Below are positions 16,186 through 24,352 of a stretch of DNA of 64,000 bases, in pieces. A program made the position numbers and the translations under genes. This stretch comes from Jiangella mangrovi (GTDB lineage Bacteria > Actinomycetota > Actinomycetes > Jiangellales > Jiangellaceae), in assembly GCF_014204975.1 (NCBI RefSeq), contig NZ_JACHMM010000001.1, forward strand, positions 6,820,037-6,884,036. Direction: 5' to 3'. How positions within the stretch are numbered: the stretch's first letter is position 1; each line of letters starts with the position of its first letter. The notes under the pieces are model-generated. The model had not been told where the DNA came from and ran no database searches. It saw only the letters and a program-made list of their open reading frames with translations.

Positions 16186-17339
16186 GCGGCGACGGCGTCA
16201 GCGTGCGGTTGCCGGGACGGACCCACGTCATGGCGGAGCCGCGCGCGTGGTCTCGACCCGACGGGCCGCTGACGTCGCGGATGGCGTTCGCCGCCGCCCA
16301 CGTCGTCGCCGATCCGCTCGGCGAGAACCGGCCGGGAGCTCCCGCCGTCGTCGACTGGGAGCACACGCTGGGGTTCCGGCGGCACCTGTGGTCGTACGGG
16401 CTGGGCGTCGCCGAGGCGATGGACACCGCGCAGCGCGGCATGGGCCTCGACTGGGCCGCCACGCAGGAGCTGATCCGGCGCAGCGCGGCCGAGGCGCGCG
16501 CCGTCGGCGGCCGGATCGCGGCGGGTGCCGGGACCGACCAGCTGGCCGGCGCCGCCGCGGGGCTCGACGAGGTCGCGGCCGCGTACGAGGAGCAGCTCGC
16601 CGTCGTCGAGGACGCGGGCGCGCAGGTCATCCTCATGGCCAGCCGGCAGCTGGCCGCCGTCGCCACCGGCCCGGACGACTATCGGAAGATCTACGACCGG
16701 CTGCTCGCGCAGGTGTCGTCGCCGGTGATCCTGCACTGGCTGGGACCGATGTTCGACCCCGCGCTGGCCGGCTACTGGGGCGCTGGGGATGTGGCCGTCG
16801 CGGCCGATCACGTGGTGGCGCTGATCTCGGACCACGCGTCGAAGGTCGACGGCATCAAGGTCTCGCTGCTGGACGCCCGGTTCGAGGAGGGCCTGCGGGC
16901 GCGACTGCTGCCGCTCGGCGTGCGTCTCTACACCGGCGACGACTTCGACTACCCAACACTGATCCGCGGCGACGCGGCCGGGCACTCGGACGCGCTGCTC
17001 GGGATCTTCGCGGCCATCGCGCCGGCGGCGTCGGCGGCGCTGCAGGCACTGGACCGCGGCGACCTGGCCGCCTACGACGCCGCCTTCGCGCCGACGGTGC
17101 CGCTGGCCCGGCACGTGTTCGGCGCGCCGACCTATTACTACAAGACCGGCATCGCGTTCCTGTCCTGGCTGTCCGGGCTGCAGCCGGGGTTCGTCATGGT
17201 CGGCGGGCTGCAGAGCGCACGGTCGCTCCCCCACCTGGTGACGACGTTCGAGCTGGCGGACGCGGCGGGGTTGTTCCCCGATCCTCCGCTGGCGGCGGCG
17301 CGGCTGTCGTCGTTGCTGGCGACGTACGGGGTGGCGTGA
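16182..17339 (+). CDS. DUF993 family protein (aldolase/dihydrodipicolinate-synthase-like barrel)
   Basis: A 385-residue protein resembling DUF993, a family related by fold to class I (DapA-like) aldolases. Recognisable stretches are VVDWEHTLGFRRHLWSYGLG, QVILMASRQLAA, PVILHWLGPMF and KVDGIKVSLLD, in which the lysine is a candidate Schiff-base residue. The GTG start overlaps the preceding stop (GTGA) and its end overlaps the next start (TGATG), so the three genes are translationally coupled. The reaction is unknown; aldol cleavage of a keto-sugar is a reasonable inference. Confidence 0.82.
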   Translation: MSGDGVSVRLPGRTHVMAEPRAWSRPDGPLTSRMAFAAAHVVADPLGENRPGAPAVVDWEHTLGFRRHLWSYGLGVAEAMDTAQRGMGLDWAATQELIRRSAAEARAVGGRIAAGAGTDQLAGAAAGLDEVAAAYEEQLAVVEDAGAQVILMASRQLAAVATGPDDYRKIYDRLLAQVSSPVILHWLGPMFDPALAGYWGAGDVAVAADHVVALISDHASKVDGIKVSLLDARFEEGLRARLLPLGVRLYTGDDFDYPTLIRGDAAGHSDALLGIFAAIAPAASAALQALDRGDLAAYDAAFAPTVPLARHVFGAPTYYYKTGIAFLSWLSGLQPGFVMVGGLQSARSLPHLVTTFELADAAGLFPDPPLAAARLSSLLATYGVA

Positions 17340-18157
17340 TGGACCGGCTGTCGCTGAACCAGCGGACCACCGAACGCTGGTCCGTCGCCGAGGCCGTCGA
17401 CGGCTGCGTGCGGGCCGGGCTGCAGTGGATCGGCCTGTGGCGCGAGCCGGTGCAGGCCTGTGGCGTTGCGCAAGCGGCGCGGCTGGTCGCCGACGCCGGG
17501 CTGCGGGTGTCGTCGCTCTGCCGGGGCGGCTTCATCACGGCTTTCCCGGGGTCGTCGCGCGACGCCGCCCTCGACGACAACCGGCGAGCCATCGACGAGG
17601 CGGCCGCGCTCGGGGCGGAGTGCCTGGTGCTGGTGGTCGGCGGCCTGCCTGACGGGTCGCGGGACCTGGCGGGGGCGCGGTCGCGGGTGGCGGACGGCGT
17701 GGGTGCGCTGGTTCCGTACGCGGAGGCTTCGGGGGTGCGGCTGGCGCTGGAGCCCATGCATCCGCTGTACTGCGCGGATCGTGGCGTGCTGTCGACGCTC
17801 GACCAGGCCCTGGACATGGCGGCCCCCTTCGCGCCGTCCTCGGTCGGCGTCGTCGTCGACACCTTCCACGTCTGGTGGGACCCCGTCGTCGAGGCGGCAA
17901 TCGCCCGCGCGGCGGGCCGGATCGCGAGCTTCCAGGTGTGCGACTGGATCACCCCCTTCCCCGCCGACGCCCTGCTGTCGCGCGGCATGATGGGCGACGG
18001 CCACATCGACTTCCGGCACTTCCGCCGACTGGTCGAAGCGGCCGGCTACGACGGCCCCATCGAGGTCGAGATCTTCAACGCCGACCTCTGGGCCGCCGAC
18101 CCCGACGAGGTGGTCGCCCTCATGCGCAAGCGCTACGAGGAGCACGTGCTCGGCTGA
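17339..18157 (+). CDS. sugar-phosphate isomerase/epimerase (AP-endonuclease-2-like TIM barrel)
   Basis: A 272-residue TIM-barrel protein of the xylose-isomerase-like superfamily. Metal-site stretches are visible: LALEPMHP, VVVDTFHVWW, FQVCDWITPF, MGDGHIDFRHF and IEVEIFN, which supply Glu, Asp, His and Glu ligands. ATG overlaps the DUF993 stop as TGATG. In its operon it probably interconverts keto-sugars. It is distantly similar in type to IolE/IolI, but position alone does not justify that name. Confidence 0.85.
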   Translation: MDRLSLNQRTTERWSVAEAVDGCVRAGLQWIGLWREPVQACGVAQAARLVADAGLRVSSLCRGGFITAFPGSSRDAALDDNRRAIDEAAALGAECLVLVVGGLPDGSRDLAGARSRVADGVGALVPYAEASGVRLALEPMHPLYCADRGVLSTLDQALDMAAPFAPSSVGVVVDTFHVWWDPVVEAAIARAAGRIASFQVCDWITPFPADALLSRGMMGDGHIDFRHFRRLVEAAGYDGPIEVEIFNADLWAADPDEVVALMRKRYEEHVLG

Positions 18158-18239
18158 GGTCTCGACGCCCGGAACCGATTGGGATCCAGGGCCCCTCGTT
18201 TGGTATGGTTCAGCGCGGCCGGAACGTTCGGTCTGCCGA

Positions 18240-18312
18240 TCCCGCATAGCTCAATTGGCAGAGCATCTGACTGTTAATCAGAGGGTTCCTGGTTCGAGTC
18301 CAGGTGCGGGAG
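18240..18312 (+). tRNA. tRNA-Asn (GTT)
   Basis: A complete cloverleaf: acceptor TCCCGCA pairs with TGCGGGA, D-arm GCTCAATTGGCAGAGC, anticodon stem TCTGA/TCAGA with loop CTGTTAA (anticodon GTT at 18273-18275), and T-arm CCTGG-TTCGAGT-CCAGG. CCA is not encoded. The 3' part is the attachment site of the adjacent element, which preserves an intact tRNA. Confidence 0.97.
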
Positions 18313-18313
18313 C
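18276..18313 (+). repeat. attL: 38-bp direct repeat at the tRNA-Asn 3' end
   Basis: From AATCAGAGGG to GTGCGGGAGC this is identical to 41315-41352. It covers the anticodon-stem 3' side through the T-arm and acceptor. The integrase gene starts 90 bases inside. Confidence 0.93.
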
Positions 18314-18373
18314 AGAAACAGCCTCTGACCAGCATCGAAGCCGGTGCAAGTTGGAGGCTTTCTTGATCAACAC

Positions 18374-18386
18374 CCACTTATCCCCC
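18374..18386 (+). repeat. 13-bp direct repeat near attL (possible integrase arm site)
   Basis: CCACTTATCCCCC, identical and in the same orientation at 41194-41206 near attR. It is the only other obvious sequence shared by the two ends. Confidence 0.4.
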
Positions 18387-18403
18387 GAATTGCAATCGGT
18401 GGG

Positions 18404-19555
18404 CTACAGGTGCTCGGCGTTGCCCTTGGTGTCACCGCGGCGGCCGATGTAGTTCCGCAAGGTCATCGACGGGTCGGCGTGTCCGAGCTGGTCAGCGGCC
18501 CGGACGATCGGGACACCAGCATCATGCAGGCGCGTTGCCGCGGTGCGCCGGAACGTGTGACTGGTGACCCACTCGAAGCCCGAGCGATCTAGGACGTCAC
18601 GGAGCTGGTGCATCACGTTCACGCTGTCGCGCAGCGTGTCCCGCAGGCTGGGGAACACCAGGTCCGACTTGGTCACGCCGCGCTCCTTGCGGCGGGCCCT
18701 GAGGGCATCCAGGAGCCAACCCGGCAAGTCCAGCTCTCGGTCGGCGGCCTCAGACTTCGTCCCGCGGATGTGAACCGTGCCTGCGTCGAAGTCGAGGTCG
18801 GCCCACTCGACCGCCAGCGCCTCGGAAACCCGCACAGCAGTGCCGAGCATGAACCGCACAACGTCCACCAGGTCTCGCTGTTGGGACGCTTCGTCACCCT
18901 CGACCGCGGACAGCAGCGCGTCGCGCTCCGCCGGCGTGAGCGATCGGCGGATCTGGTGCTTCGTCTTCCGCGGCTCCTTGGCCTTCGCGGGCCTCACCTG
19001 CCGCGCCGCGTTCACTTCGAGCACGCCGTCCTCGACTGCCATCGTCAGGATCCCGGAGAGCACTGACCGCGCCGTCTTCGCCGCGCCGGTGCCGTGGTTG
19101 TCCGCCACGCCCTGGAGGTAGGCGCGGATGATCGGGACGGAGTTCACCTCGGCCAGCGTCAGCTCGGCGATCGAGGACCCCTCGAGGTAGCGACCGAAGT
19201 TCCGTCTGTACTGGGTCGCCGTGCTCTTGGCTCGACCAGAATCCGGCCGGTCCACCTGCTCTAGCCAGAGCTCGCCGGCCTTCACAAGTGCCATGTCGAG
19301 CCGCATGACGTCACCCTGCTTCGGCGCCACTCGATCACGCAGCGCGGCCTTGAGCACGGCCTCAGCCCTGGTCTTCGTCGGGCCGTACCGCTCGACGTCT
19401 CGCAGCTTGCCGTCAAGATCGCGGATCTTCGTTCGGGCCCTGTGCCGCTCAGGCTTCTCGCCGTCACCGACGTTGACCCAGGACTCACCACGCTGGATCT
19501 GACCAACGGTGGTGATCTTGCCCCAGGTGCCGAGCTCCGTGCGTGGCCTCGCCAC
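18404..19555 (-). CDS. site-specific tyrosine integrase
   Basis: A 383-residue tyrosine recombinase. It has an N-terminal arm-binding/AP2-like region, a SAM-like core-binding domain (RAKSTATQYRRNFGRYLEG), and a catalytic domain with Arg in MLGTAVRVSEALAVEW, His-x-x-Arg in SHTFRRTAATRL, a late His in QLGHADPSMT and the Tyr nucleophile in LRNYIGR. GTG 19555 is preferred over GTG 19573 because GGGGGAGGA precedes it. It lies beside attL at tRNA-Asn and should mediate integration and excision there. Confidence 0.95.
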   Translation of the reverse strand: MARPRTELGTWGKITTVGQIQRGESWVNVGDGEKPERHRARTKIRDLDGKLRDVERYGPTKTRAEAVLKAALRDRVAPKQGDVMRLDMALVKAGELWLEQVDRPDSGRAKSTATQYRRNFGRYLEGSSIAELTLAEVNSVPIIRAYLQGVADNHGTGAAKTARSVLSGILTMAVEDGVLEVNAARQVRPAKAKEPRKTKHQIRRSLTPAERDALLSAVEGDEASQQRDLVDVVRFMLGTAVRVSEALAVEWADLDFDAGTVHIRGTKSEAADRELDLPGWLLDALRARRKERGVTKSDLVFPSLRDTLRDSVNVMHQLRDVLDRSGFEWVTSHTFRRTAATRLHDAGVPIVRAADQLGHADPSMTLRNYIGRRGDTKGNAEHL

Positions 19556-19770
19556 TGACGATTCCTCCCCCACTGCATGCGATCCTGATGGTACCCTGTT
19601 TCCGGGGAGTCAATAACTGGTTGCTCGGTGGCAGATCCTCGGCGTATCGTCCGTGCCTGACAAGATCAATCGATCGCTAGGGGGTTGCCATAGACGGGCC
19701 GTGGTGGCTGGCGGACGATCACCCGTGGAGGGCGAAGCAGGGACGCGCGGCGGAGCACCTGGCGACGTAT

Positions 19771-20526
19771 GTGCAGGAGCTCGAGGAGCTCATGGCGCGA
19801 CCCGCGTTCAGCGCCCAACCAGAGCCGAGAAGCCCCGCGGGTGAGACCGTCTACCGACTGCATGTGCATCATGAGGTGCCGGCGCGACTGTCCACCATCG
19901 TCGGCGACGTAGTACACAACCTGCGATCGTCTCTCGACTGCATCGCCTTCAAGCTTGCGACGCGCACGTACGGACCGATGGATGAAGACCGCCAGCGAGC
20001 CGTTCAGTTTCCGATCGAGGACACGCCCGACGACTTCACAAAGTTCTTCGAGGGAAAGCGCCGACGGGGCCTGTTTTCGGATGTTCAGCGCGAAGCGCTG
20101 CGGTCTGTGCAGCCTGGCTGGTTCCACGATCACTGCGTGGCGCAGGGCGACGCACCCGATGCCAGTGCCCGAGACCAGGAGGTGCGCAAGAGCCTGCTGC
20201 GAACACTTCACCGGCTGAGCAACATTGACAAGCACCGCAAGCTCCACCTGCTGGTGTGGAGGCCAACTCTCATTTACTGGGGATCCGACAGCACAGGGCG
20301 TCAGTACGATTGGCAGCCCGGCGCCCCGCCCTACGACGACGGCGCCGTGATCGGGACCTTGATCAGTCGGCAGCCAGGCCAGGAAGCTCCGAAGGTCTTC
20401 ACGGAGTTCGAGCTGAGCCTTGCTGATCACGACCCCTACCAGCGGAGTGCCGGAGAATTGCTCACGCAGTTGCATAACCACGTTGCGCACGTCACCAACG
20501 AGGTGTTCCGGCGAGCCGAGTCCTAG
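19771..20526 (+). CDS. hypothetical protein with possible longer N-terminus
   Basis: A 251-residue predicted soluble protein from GTG 19771. It has the segment VGDVVHNLRSSLDCIAFKLA, seen in a family of actinobacterial hypotheticals. The same frame stays open and protein-like back to 19681 (IDGPWWLADDHPWRAKQGRA...), but contains no ATG, GTG or TTG there; an ATA at 19690 has AGGGGG at ideal spacing. So the true start is unclear. No function is known. Confidence 0.75.
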   Translation: MQELEELMARPAFSAQPEPRSPAGETVYRLHVHHEVPARLSTIVGDVVHNLRSSLDCIAFKLATRTYGPMDEDRQRAVQFPIEDTPDDFTKFFEGKRRRGLFSDVQREALRSVQPGWFHDHCVAQGDAPDASARDQEVRKSLLRTLHRLSNIDKHRKLHLLVWRPTLIYWGSDSTGRQYDWQPGAPPYDDGAVIGTLISRQPGQEAPKVFTEFELSLADHDPYQRSAGELLTQLHNHVAHVTNEVFRRAES

Positions 20527-20566
20527 CCCTCGTTGCGCGCTAACACGCTCCGCGCGCCTCCACCGG

Positions 20567-20815
20567 TCAACGCTCGACGCGCTCGAGCACCTTCGCGGCC
20601 AGCTTCTCGTCGGTGAGCACCTCAACGATCAAGGCCCGGATCGTCGTGGTCATCTTGGTGTCGTTCTGCGCACACCAGAGGCGGAATGCCTTGTGGAGAT
20701 CCTTCTCCATATCGACTGTCGTGCGCATGCCGTCGCGGCCCGACGACGCTCGCGCGCCGACCCACCGCTCGGCGGTCCCCTCGTCGATCTCGCTCACAGC
20801 ATCTCCCGAAGTCAT
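20567..20815 (-). CDS. small ribbon-helix-helix-like protein
   Basis: An 82-residue protein. The C-terminal 55 residues (RTTVDMEKDLHKAFRLWCAQ then NDTKMTTTIRALIVEVL) read like a ribbon-helix-helix DNA-binding domain of the ParG/CopG type, with a short acidic N-terminal tail. GTG 20797, with GGGAG five bases upstream, is an alternative start. It could be a partition or regulatory protein of the element. Confidence 0.7.
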   Translation of the reverse strand: MTSGDAVSEIDEGTAERWVGARASSGRDGMRTTVDMEKDLHKAFRLWCAQNDTKMTTTIRALIVEVLTDEKLAAKVLERVER

Positions 20816-20889
20816 GGATGTCAGGCACTACTGTTTCATGGGCAGCCACGACTCCGAGCGCAACCGGTGTCACGCGGCGTCCGCTCGGG

Positions 20890-21120
20890 TCATTCCCCTC
20901 CATCGCCGATGGTGCCTCGCCGTGGGGTTGTCCTGCTGGCCACGGCGATGAGCTGGTCCAGCGTCAGGCCGGCGGTTTCGATCGGGCCGAGACCGAAGTG
21001 CTCGATGATGTCAGCCCGTACCTGTCCCGGCGTGTCCGCCTTCACGATCAGCCAGTACGTGTCAGCGCCCTTGCCGACCTTGATGGTGGCCGTGCTCTGC
21101 CCGTCTGTCACTGCGCTCAT
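20890..21120 (-). CDS. small hypothetical protein
   Basis: A 76-residue protein beginning MSAVTDGQSTATIKVGKGAD. ATG 21120 has GGAGGGAGC upstream, which rules out the longer frame. Composition is ordinary and soluble, with no recognised domain. It lies within the left arm of the integrated element. Confidence 0.7.
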   Translation of the reverse strand: MSAVTDGQSTATIKVGKGADTYWLIVKADTPGQVRADIIEHFGLGPIETAGLTLDQLIAVASRTTPRRGTIGDGGE

Positions 21121-21199
21121 GTGTCGCTCCCTCCACGTGCCGGCCGTTCGCCGGCGAAGGCGGTGAGTGAACCAGTCGCCTCGGACGGAACTGCCCCAG

Positions 21200-21640
21200 T
21201 CAGCGGAGCCGCAGTCGACACCTCCGGCAGTCCGGCTGGACGCCTCTGGGCTCGCGCCGCGCCGTGGCTCGAGCAGGGCCATCGAACACCGGCAGCTCGA
21301 CGATCCGGACGGTTCGGGAGTCACTGCACACGGCAGGCCCGCGACCGTCGAGAGTCACCGGGCCCGCTCGGAGCGCATGTCGGTCGCCGGTGTCGCCTTC
21401 CGCAATCAGCGGTCGGTCGACCGTGCGGAGCAGCACGTCACCCGAGCGGCCTCCAGGGAGGCGAAGTGCGGCGATGCGATCGATGAGTGCCGCGCCGTGG
21501 AGGTGGTGGTGTTCGAGGTGATCACAGACCGCACCTGCGATCTCGACCGGACCAAGGTCGTCTCCGATCCGGATGCCCGGGCAGTGGTCCATGGGGCAGC
21601 GCGTGACCATGCCGCCAGAATAGAACACATGTTCGACCAT
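21200..21640 (-). CDS. hypothetical protein, weakly supported
   Basis: An open frame of about 146 residues from ATG 21640 (MVEHVFYSGGMVTRCPMDHC). The N-terminal half looks protein-like with two cysteines (TRCPMDHCPG) and a His-rich stretch (LEHHHLHG); the C-terminal 40 residues become Arg-rich and may not be real. It overlaps nothing on the plus strand. The next plus-strand gene begins at 21712. Confidence 0.45.
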   Translation of the reverse strand: MVEHVFYSGGMVTRCPMDHCPGIRIGDDLGPVEIAGAVCDHLEHHHLHGAALIDRIAALRLPGGRSGDVLLRTVDRPLIAEGDTGDRHALRAGPVTLDGRGPAVCSDSRTVRIVELPVFDGPARATARREPRGVQPDCRRCRLRLR

Positions 21641-21711
21641 GGCAGGCGCTCTCGCCGGTTCTGTCCGACCCCGAGCGCACAATCCGTCCGACACAAAGGG
21701 GGAACGACACC

Positions 21712-22368
21712 ATGCGCAAGACCACCATCACATTGATCGCCGCCGCCCTGCTCGCCGTGTCGGCCTGCTCGGACTCAGGTGCCGGCGACAGCGCCACAAC
21801 GACCGCAGCGCCCGAGGCTGCGCCCAGCGAGGAGCCCGAAGCGCCGCCCGCTGAGACGGCGGAGGCCGCCGTGAAGCCAACTCCGACACCCACGCCGACT
21901 CCGGAGAGATCCAACCGGGGGCTCATCATCAAGGAGATCGGCGAAGTCGCTGGGTTCCTTAGCGACGACGGCACAGAGATGGCCACGGAGTTCACCGTCG
22001 ATGCCATCGAGGTCAGCGCCGAATGCACCGAGGACTACGCCGACGTCCCGCAGAACGGCCACTTCATCGTCATCACCATCACGGCCACGGTGCTCCCAGG
22101 ATTTGCCGACCCGAGCGCCGGCATCTCGTCCATGCCCTTCGGGCCGGGCGAGTTCGGCCTGGTCGACGCGAACGGCATCACCGTCAACGATCCGGCCCCC
22201 ATCAACACATACGGTTGCCTGGCCGAGTCCGAACTGATCCCTGACGAGGTCGGCGAAGGAGAGACGGCCACCGGCAAGGTGGTGCTCGACTCACCGACTG
22301 AGCACGGCGTGCTGACGTATCAGCCGTGGTTCACAGGGGGTAGCGAGGGTTGGGAGTGGGAGTTCTGA
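21712..22368 (+). CDS. putative secreted lipoprotein
   Basis: A 218-residue protein with a type II signal peptide: MRKTTITLIAAALLAVSAC, lipobox with Cys19. A low-complexity Glu/Ala/Pro linker follows, including a (PT)n tract (residues 55-64), then a C-terminal beta-rich domain similar in style to DUF4352-type Ig-like lipoproteins (FTVDAIEVSA, GHFIVITITATV). It would be anchored outside the membrane. Such cell-surface lipoproteins occur on phages and elements as superinfection-exclusion or unknown factors, but nothing here proves a role. Confidence 0.85.
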   Translation: MRKTTITLIAAALLAVSACSDSGAGDSATTTAAPEAAPSEEPEAPPAETAEAAVKPTPTPTPTPERSNRGLIIKEIGEVAGFLSDDGTEMATEFTVDAIEVSAECTEDYADVPQNGHFIVITITATVLPGFADPSAGISSMPFGPGEFGLVDANGITVNDPAPINTYGCLAESELIPDEVGEGETATGKVVLDSPTEHGVLTYQPWFTGGSEGWEWEF

Positions 22369-22402
22369 CGCCACCGACCTCGTAGCGCCCGCTCCCCAGT
22401 GC

Positions 22403-22436
22403 CTGGACCCACGCCGCTCCGATGGTGTGGGTCCAG
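22403..22436. terminator. hairpin after the lipoprotein gene
   Basis: CTGGACCCAC (22403-22412) pairs perfectly with GTGGGTCCAG (22427-22436) around a 14-nt loop. There is no clear T-run. Confidence 0.5.
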
Positions 22437-22514
22437 CCCGTTCTCGGTGCCACGCTCCACCTGATGGGCGCCAATCTTGACCGAGAAGCGCAGGTCGAGG
22501 GAGGATGCAAGTTA

Positions 22515-22534
22515 CGCGCAATCTCGCGCAACCC
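22515..22534 (+). promoter_or_regulatory. tandem decamer upstream of the DUF6879/XRE operon
   Basis: CGCGCAATCT followed directly by CGCGCAACCC, a 10-bp-period direct repeat. It recurs as CGCGCAATCT-GACGCAATCT at 24295-24314, immediately at the end of the XRE gene. These are candidate operators for the XRE regulator. Confidence 0.5.
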
Positions 22535-22555
22535 CACCGGGCGGAAGGGTTGATC

Positions 22556-22933
22556 ATGAAGCTGAGGTTCATCGCGATCGACACCGGCAAGGACGGGTGC
22601 CCGACGCTCTACGCGTCAGACCAAGACTCCTACGTCATCCAGGGGTGGCGTCTGGCCGACCCCGCCTCCGTGCCAGAGCTGCCCATCCAGGAGCACGAAA
22701 CCTGCGTAGAGGTTCCCGCCCGCCTCCTCACAGCACTCGAGCGGCCAGCCGCCGAGGGCGCCGGCGCCACGTCGCATCTGGCCACCGGGCGAGGCACCTA
22801 CATCATCCGCGGACCGGAGATCACCGACCCCGGGACGCTGGCACAGATGAACGTCCCCAGTCACGAGACTGCGGTCGAGGTACCACGGGCGCACATGGAC
22901 GACCTGGCGCGGGAGCTCGCGTGGCCTGGCTGA
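22556..22933 (+). CDS. hypothetical protein of the XRE/DUF6879 operon
   Basis: A 125-residue protein with an internal duplication: DQDSYVIQGWRLADPASVPE and GRGTYIIRGPEITDPGTLAQ are parallel halves, each followed by a HETxVEVP motif. It is probably a two-repeat fold. It starts at ATG 22556 after GGAAGGG and overlaps the next gene by 13 bases. Similar small proteins precede DUF6879 and XRE-DUF5753 genes in actinomycetes; no function is established. Confidence 0.8.
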   Translation: MKLRFIAIDTGKDGCPTLYASDQDSYVIQGWRLADPASVPELPIQEHETCVEVPARLLTALERPAAEGAGATSHLATGRGTYIIRGPEITDPGTLAQMNVPSHETAVEVPRAHMDDLARELAWPG

Positions 22934-23451
22934 CCGACGAGGAACGCGCCGGCCTGTTCGACACGTTCGACCGTGACGCTTTCCACCTCGAGATGAGGGA
23001 CGTCTACCGGGTAGAGGACGAGGTCGAGCCCCAGCGCAAGTGGCGCGCGGGCGAATGGACCGACGCCCAGGCCGCGGAGTGGTGGGAGCCCTGGCTAGCC
23101 AAGATGCGCCGCGTCACGAGTCAGGGCAAGACCGTGCGGCGTCTGCGCATCGTCACCGAGCCCATCACCGACTACACGCGGTTCCTGTGGGAGGGCACCC
23201 GGTTCAATACCTCCGCCGGCGAGGACGTGCGCTGGCTCCCGCGTCACCTCGTGCCCGGCGACGTCAAGTTGCCGCCCGAGGATCTCTGGCTGCTCGATGA
23301 CACCCGCCTCATCCTGAACCACTTCGACGAGGCGAACCTGTCGATGCGCATGGAGCAGGTGGACGACCCTGATCTAGTAGCGCTCACCGTAGAGTCTCGC
23401 GATCGACTCTGGCCGCTGGCGATCTCCCACGTCGACTACCAGCCGAGGTGA
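22921..23451 (+). CDS. DUF6879 family protein
   Basis: A 176-residue protein starting at GTG 22921. It has the conserved DUF6879 pattern: LFDTFDRDAFHLEMRDVY, W-rich segment WWEPWLAKMRRVTSQGKTVR, RLRIVTEPITDYTRFLWEG, WLPRH and DLWLLDD. DUF6879 genes typically sit beside XRE-DUF5753 regulators, as here. Molecular function is unknown; a paired effector or cofactor role is inferred. Confidence 0.88.
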   Translation: MAWLTDEERAGLFDTFDRDAFHLEMRDVYRVEDEVEPQRKWRAGEWTDAQAAEWWEPWLAKMRRVTSQGKTVRRLRIVTEPITDYTRFLWEGTRFNTSAGEDVRWLPRHLVPGDVKLPPEDLWLLDDTRLILNHFDEANLSMRMEQVDDPDLVALTVESRDRLWPLAISHVDYQPR

Positions 23452-23463
23452 GACAGGCACACT

Positions 23464-24306
23464 GTGTCCGGTGAGGTCCAGCAAGCACGGCAGGCCATGG
23501 GGGCACGCCTCCGTGAGCTGCGCCGCGACGCAGGCTTCACCGGCCGCGCACTAGCCCAGTCGGCGGGCTGGCACCCGGCCAAAGTCTCGCGCCTGGAGTA
23601 CGGAAAGCAGGCCCCGTCGGAGACCGACCTGGGCACCTGGTGCCGCCTCTGCGGAGTCACGGAGCAGACCGCAGACCTCGTCGCGACGCTGCGCAACATC
23701 GAGGCCGCGTACCTGGAGTGGAAGCAACAGCTCCGCACAGGCCTGCGCCGCAAGCAGAAGGCGTCGTTCCCGCTCTACGAGCAGGCGCAGGTGATCTGCG
23801 CCTACGAGCCCGCGCTGATACCCGGCCTGCTCCAGACCGCTGCCTACGCGCACGCGATCATGGGCCCGTACATCGAGCTCCTCCAGATCCCCGACGATCG
23901 CGCCGAGGCCGTGCCGGCCCGCATGGAGCGTCAGAGACTTCTCTACGATGGCGGCAGGCGCTTCCGATTCGTGGTCGAGGAGTCGGCTCTACGCACTCTG
24001 GTCGGCCACCGCGACGTCATGCTGGGCCAGCTCGACCGAATCCTTGCCGTCATGTCTCTTCACAACATCAGCGTCGGCATCGTGCCGTCGCTGCGCGACC
24101 GTGCCATCTGGCCGGCGGAGGGGTTCCTGATCTTCGGCGAGTCAACGGTTCAGGTGGAGACGGTGTCAGCCCAGCTGACCATCACGCAGCCACGCGAGAT
24201 CACGCTCTACGCCGAAACCTTCCGCCGGCTACAGCAGTCAGCGGTCTTCGGCGTGCCTGCCCGCGAGCTGATCGCGGCGGCGGGCGCAGACCTTCGCGCA
24301 ATCTGA
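23464..24306 (+). CDS. XRE-family helix-turn-helix regulator with DUF5753 domain
   Basis: A 280-residue protein. The XRE-type helix-turn-helix lies at residues 10-60 (LRELRRDAGFTGRALAQSAG then WHPAKVSRLEYGKQ). The DUF5753 domain follows (residues 100-275: YEPALIPGLLQTAAYAHAIM, RMERQRLL, FVVEESALRTLVG, VGIVPSL). This is the WhiJ/Scr1-type architecture common in actinomycetes, usually paired with DUF397 but here with DUF6879. It likely binds the tandem decamers around its operon. Its start is 12 bases after the DUF6879 stop. Confidence 0.92.
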   Translation: MSGEVQQARQAMGARLRELRRDAGFTGRALAQSAGWHPAKVSRLEYGKQAPSETDLGTWCRLCGVTEQTADLVATLRNIEAAYLEWKQQLRTGLRRKQKASFPLYEQAQVICAYEPALIPGLLQTAAYAHAIMGPYIELLQIPDDRAEAVPARMERQRLLYDGGRRFRFVVEESALRTLVGHRDVMLGQLDRILAVMSLHNISVGIVPSLRDRAIWPAEGFLIFGESTVQVETVSAQLTITQPREITLYAETFRRLQQSAVFGVPARELIAAAGADLRAI

Positions 24307-24314
24307 CGCAATCT
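24295..24314 (+). promoter_or_regulatory. second tandem decamer at the end of the XRE gene
   Basis: CGCGCAATCT-GACGCAATCT spans the XRE stop codon and lies about 40 bases upstream of the frameshifted gene at 24353. Confidence 0.5.
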
Positions 24315-24352
24315 CCTGGAGCGGTCGCGCCTGGATTACCTAGCGTCACAGC

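Noticed and set aside
17339..18157. TIM-barrel isomerase as the missing iolE
   Set aside because: It is in a separate operon with DUF993 on the opposite strand and lacks a distinctive IolE signature that I can see; the assignment would be guesswork.
21167..21736. Plus-strand 189-residue frame
   Set aside because: Antisense to the minus-strand frame at 21200-21640; low-complexity Ser/Arg text.
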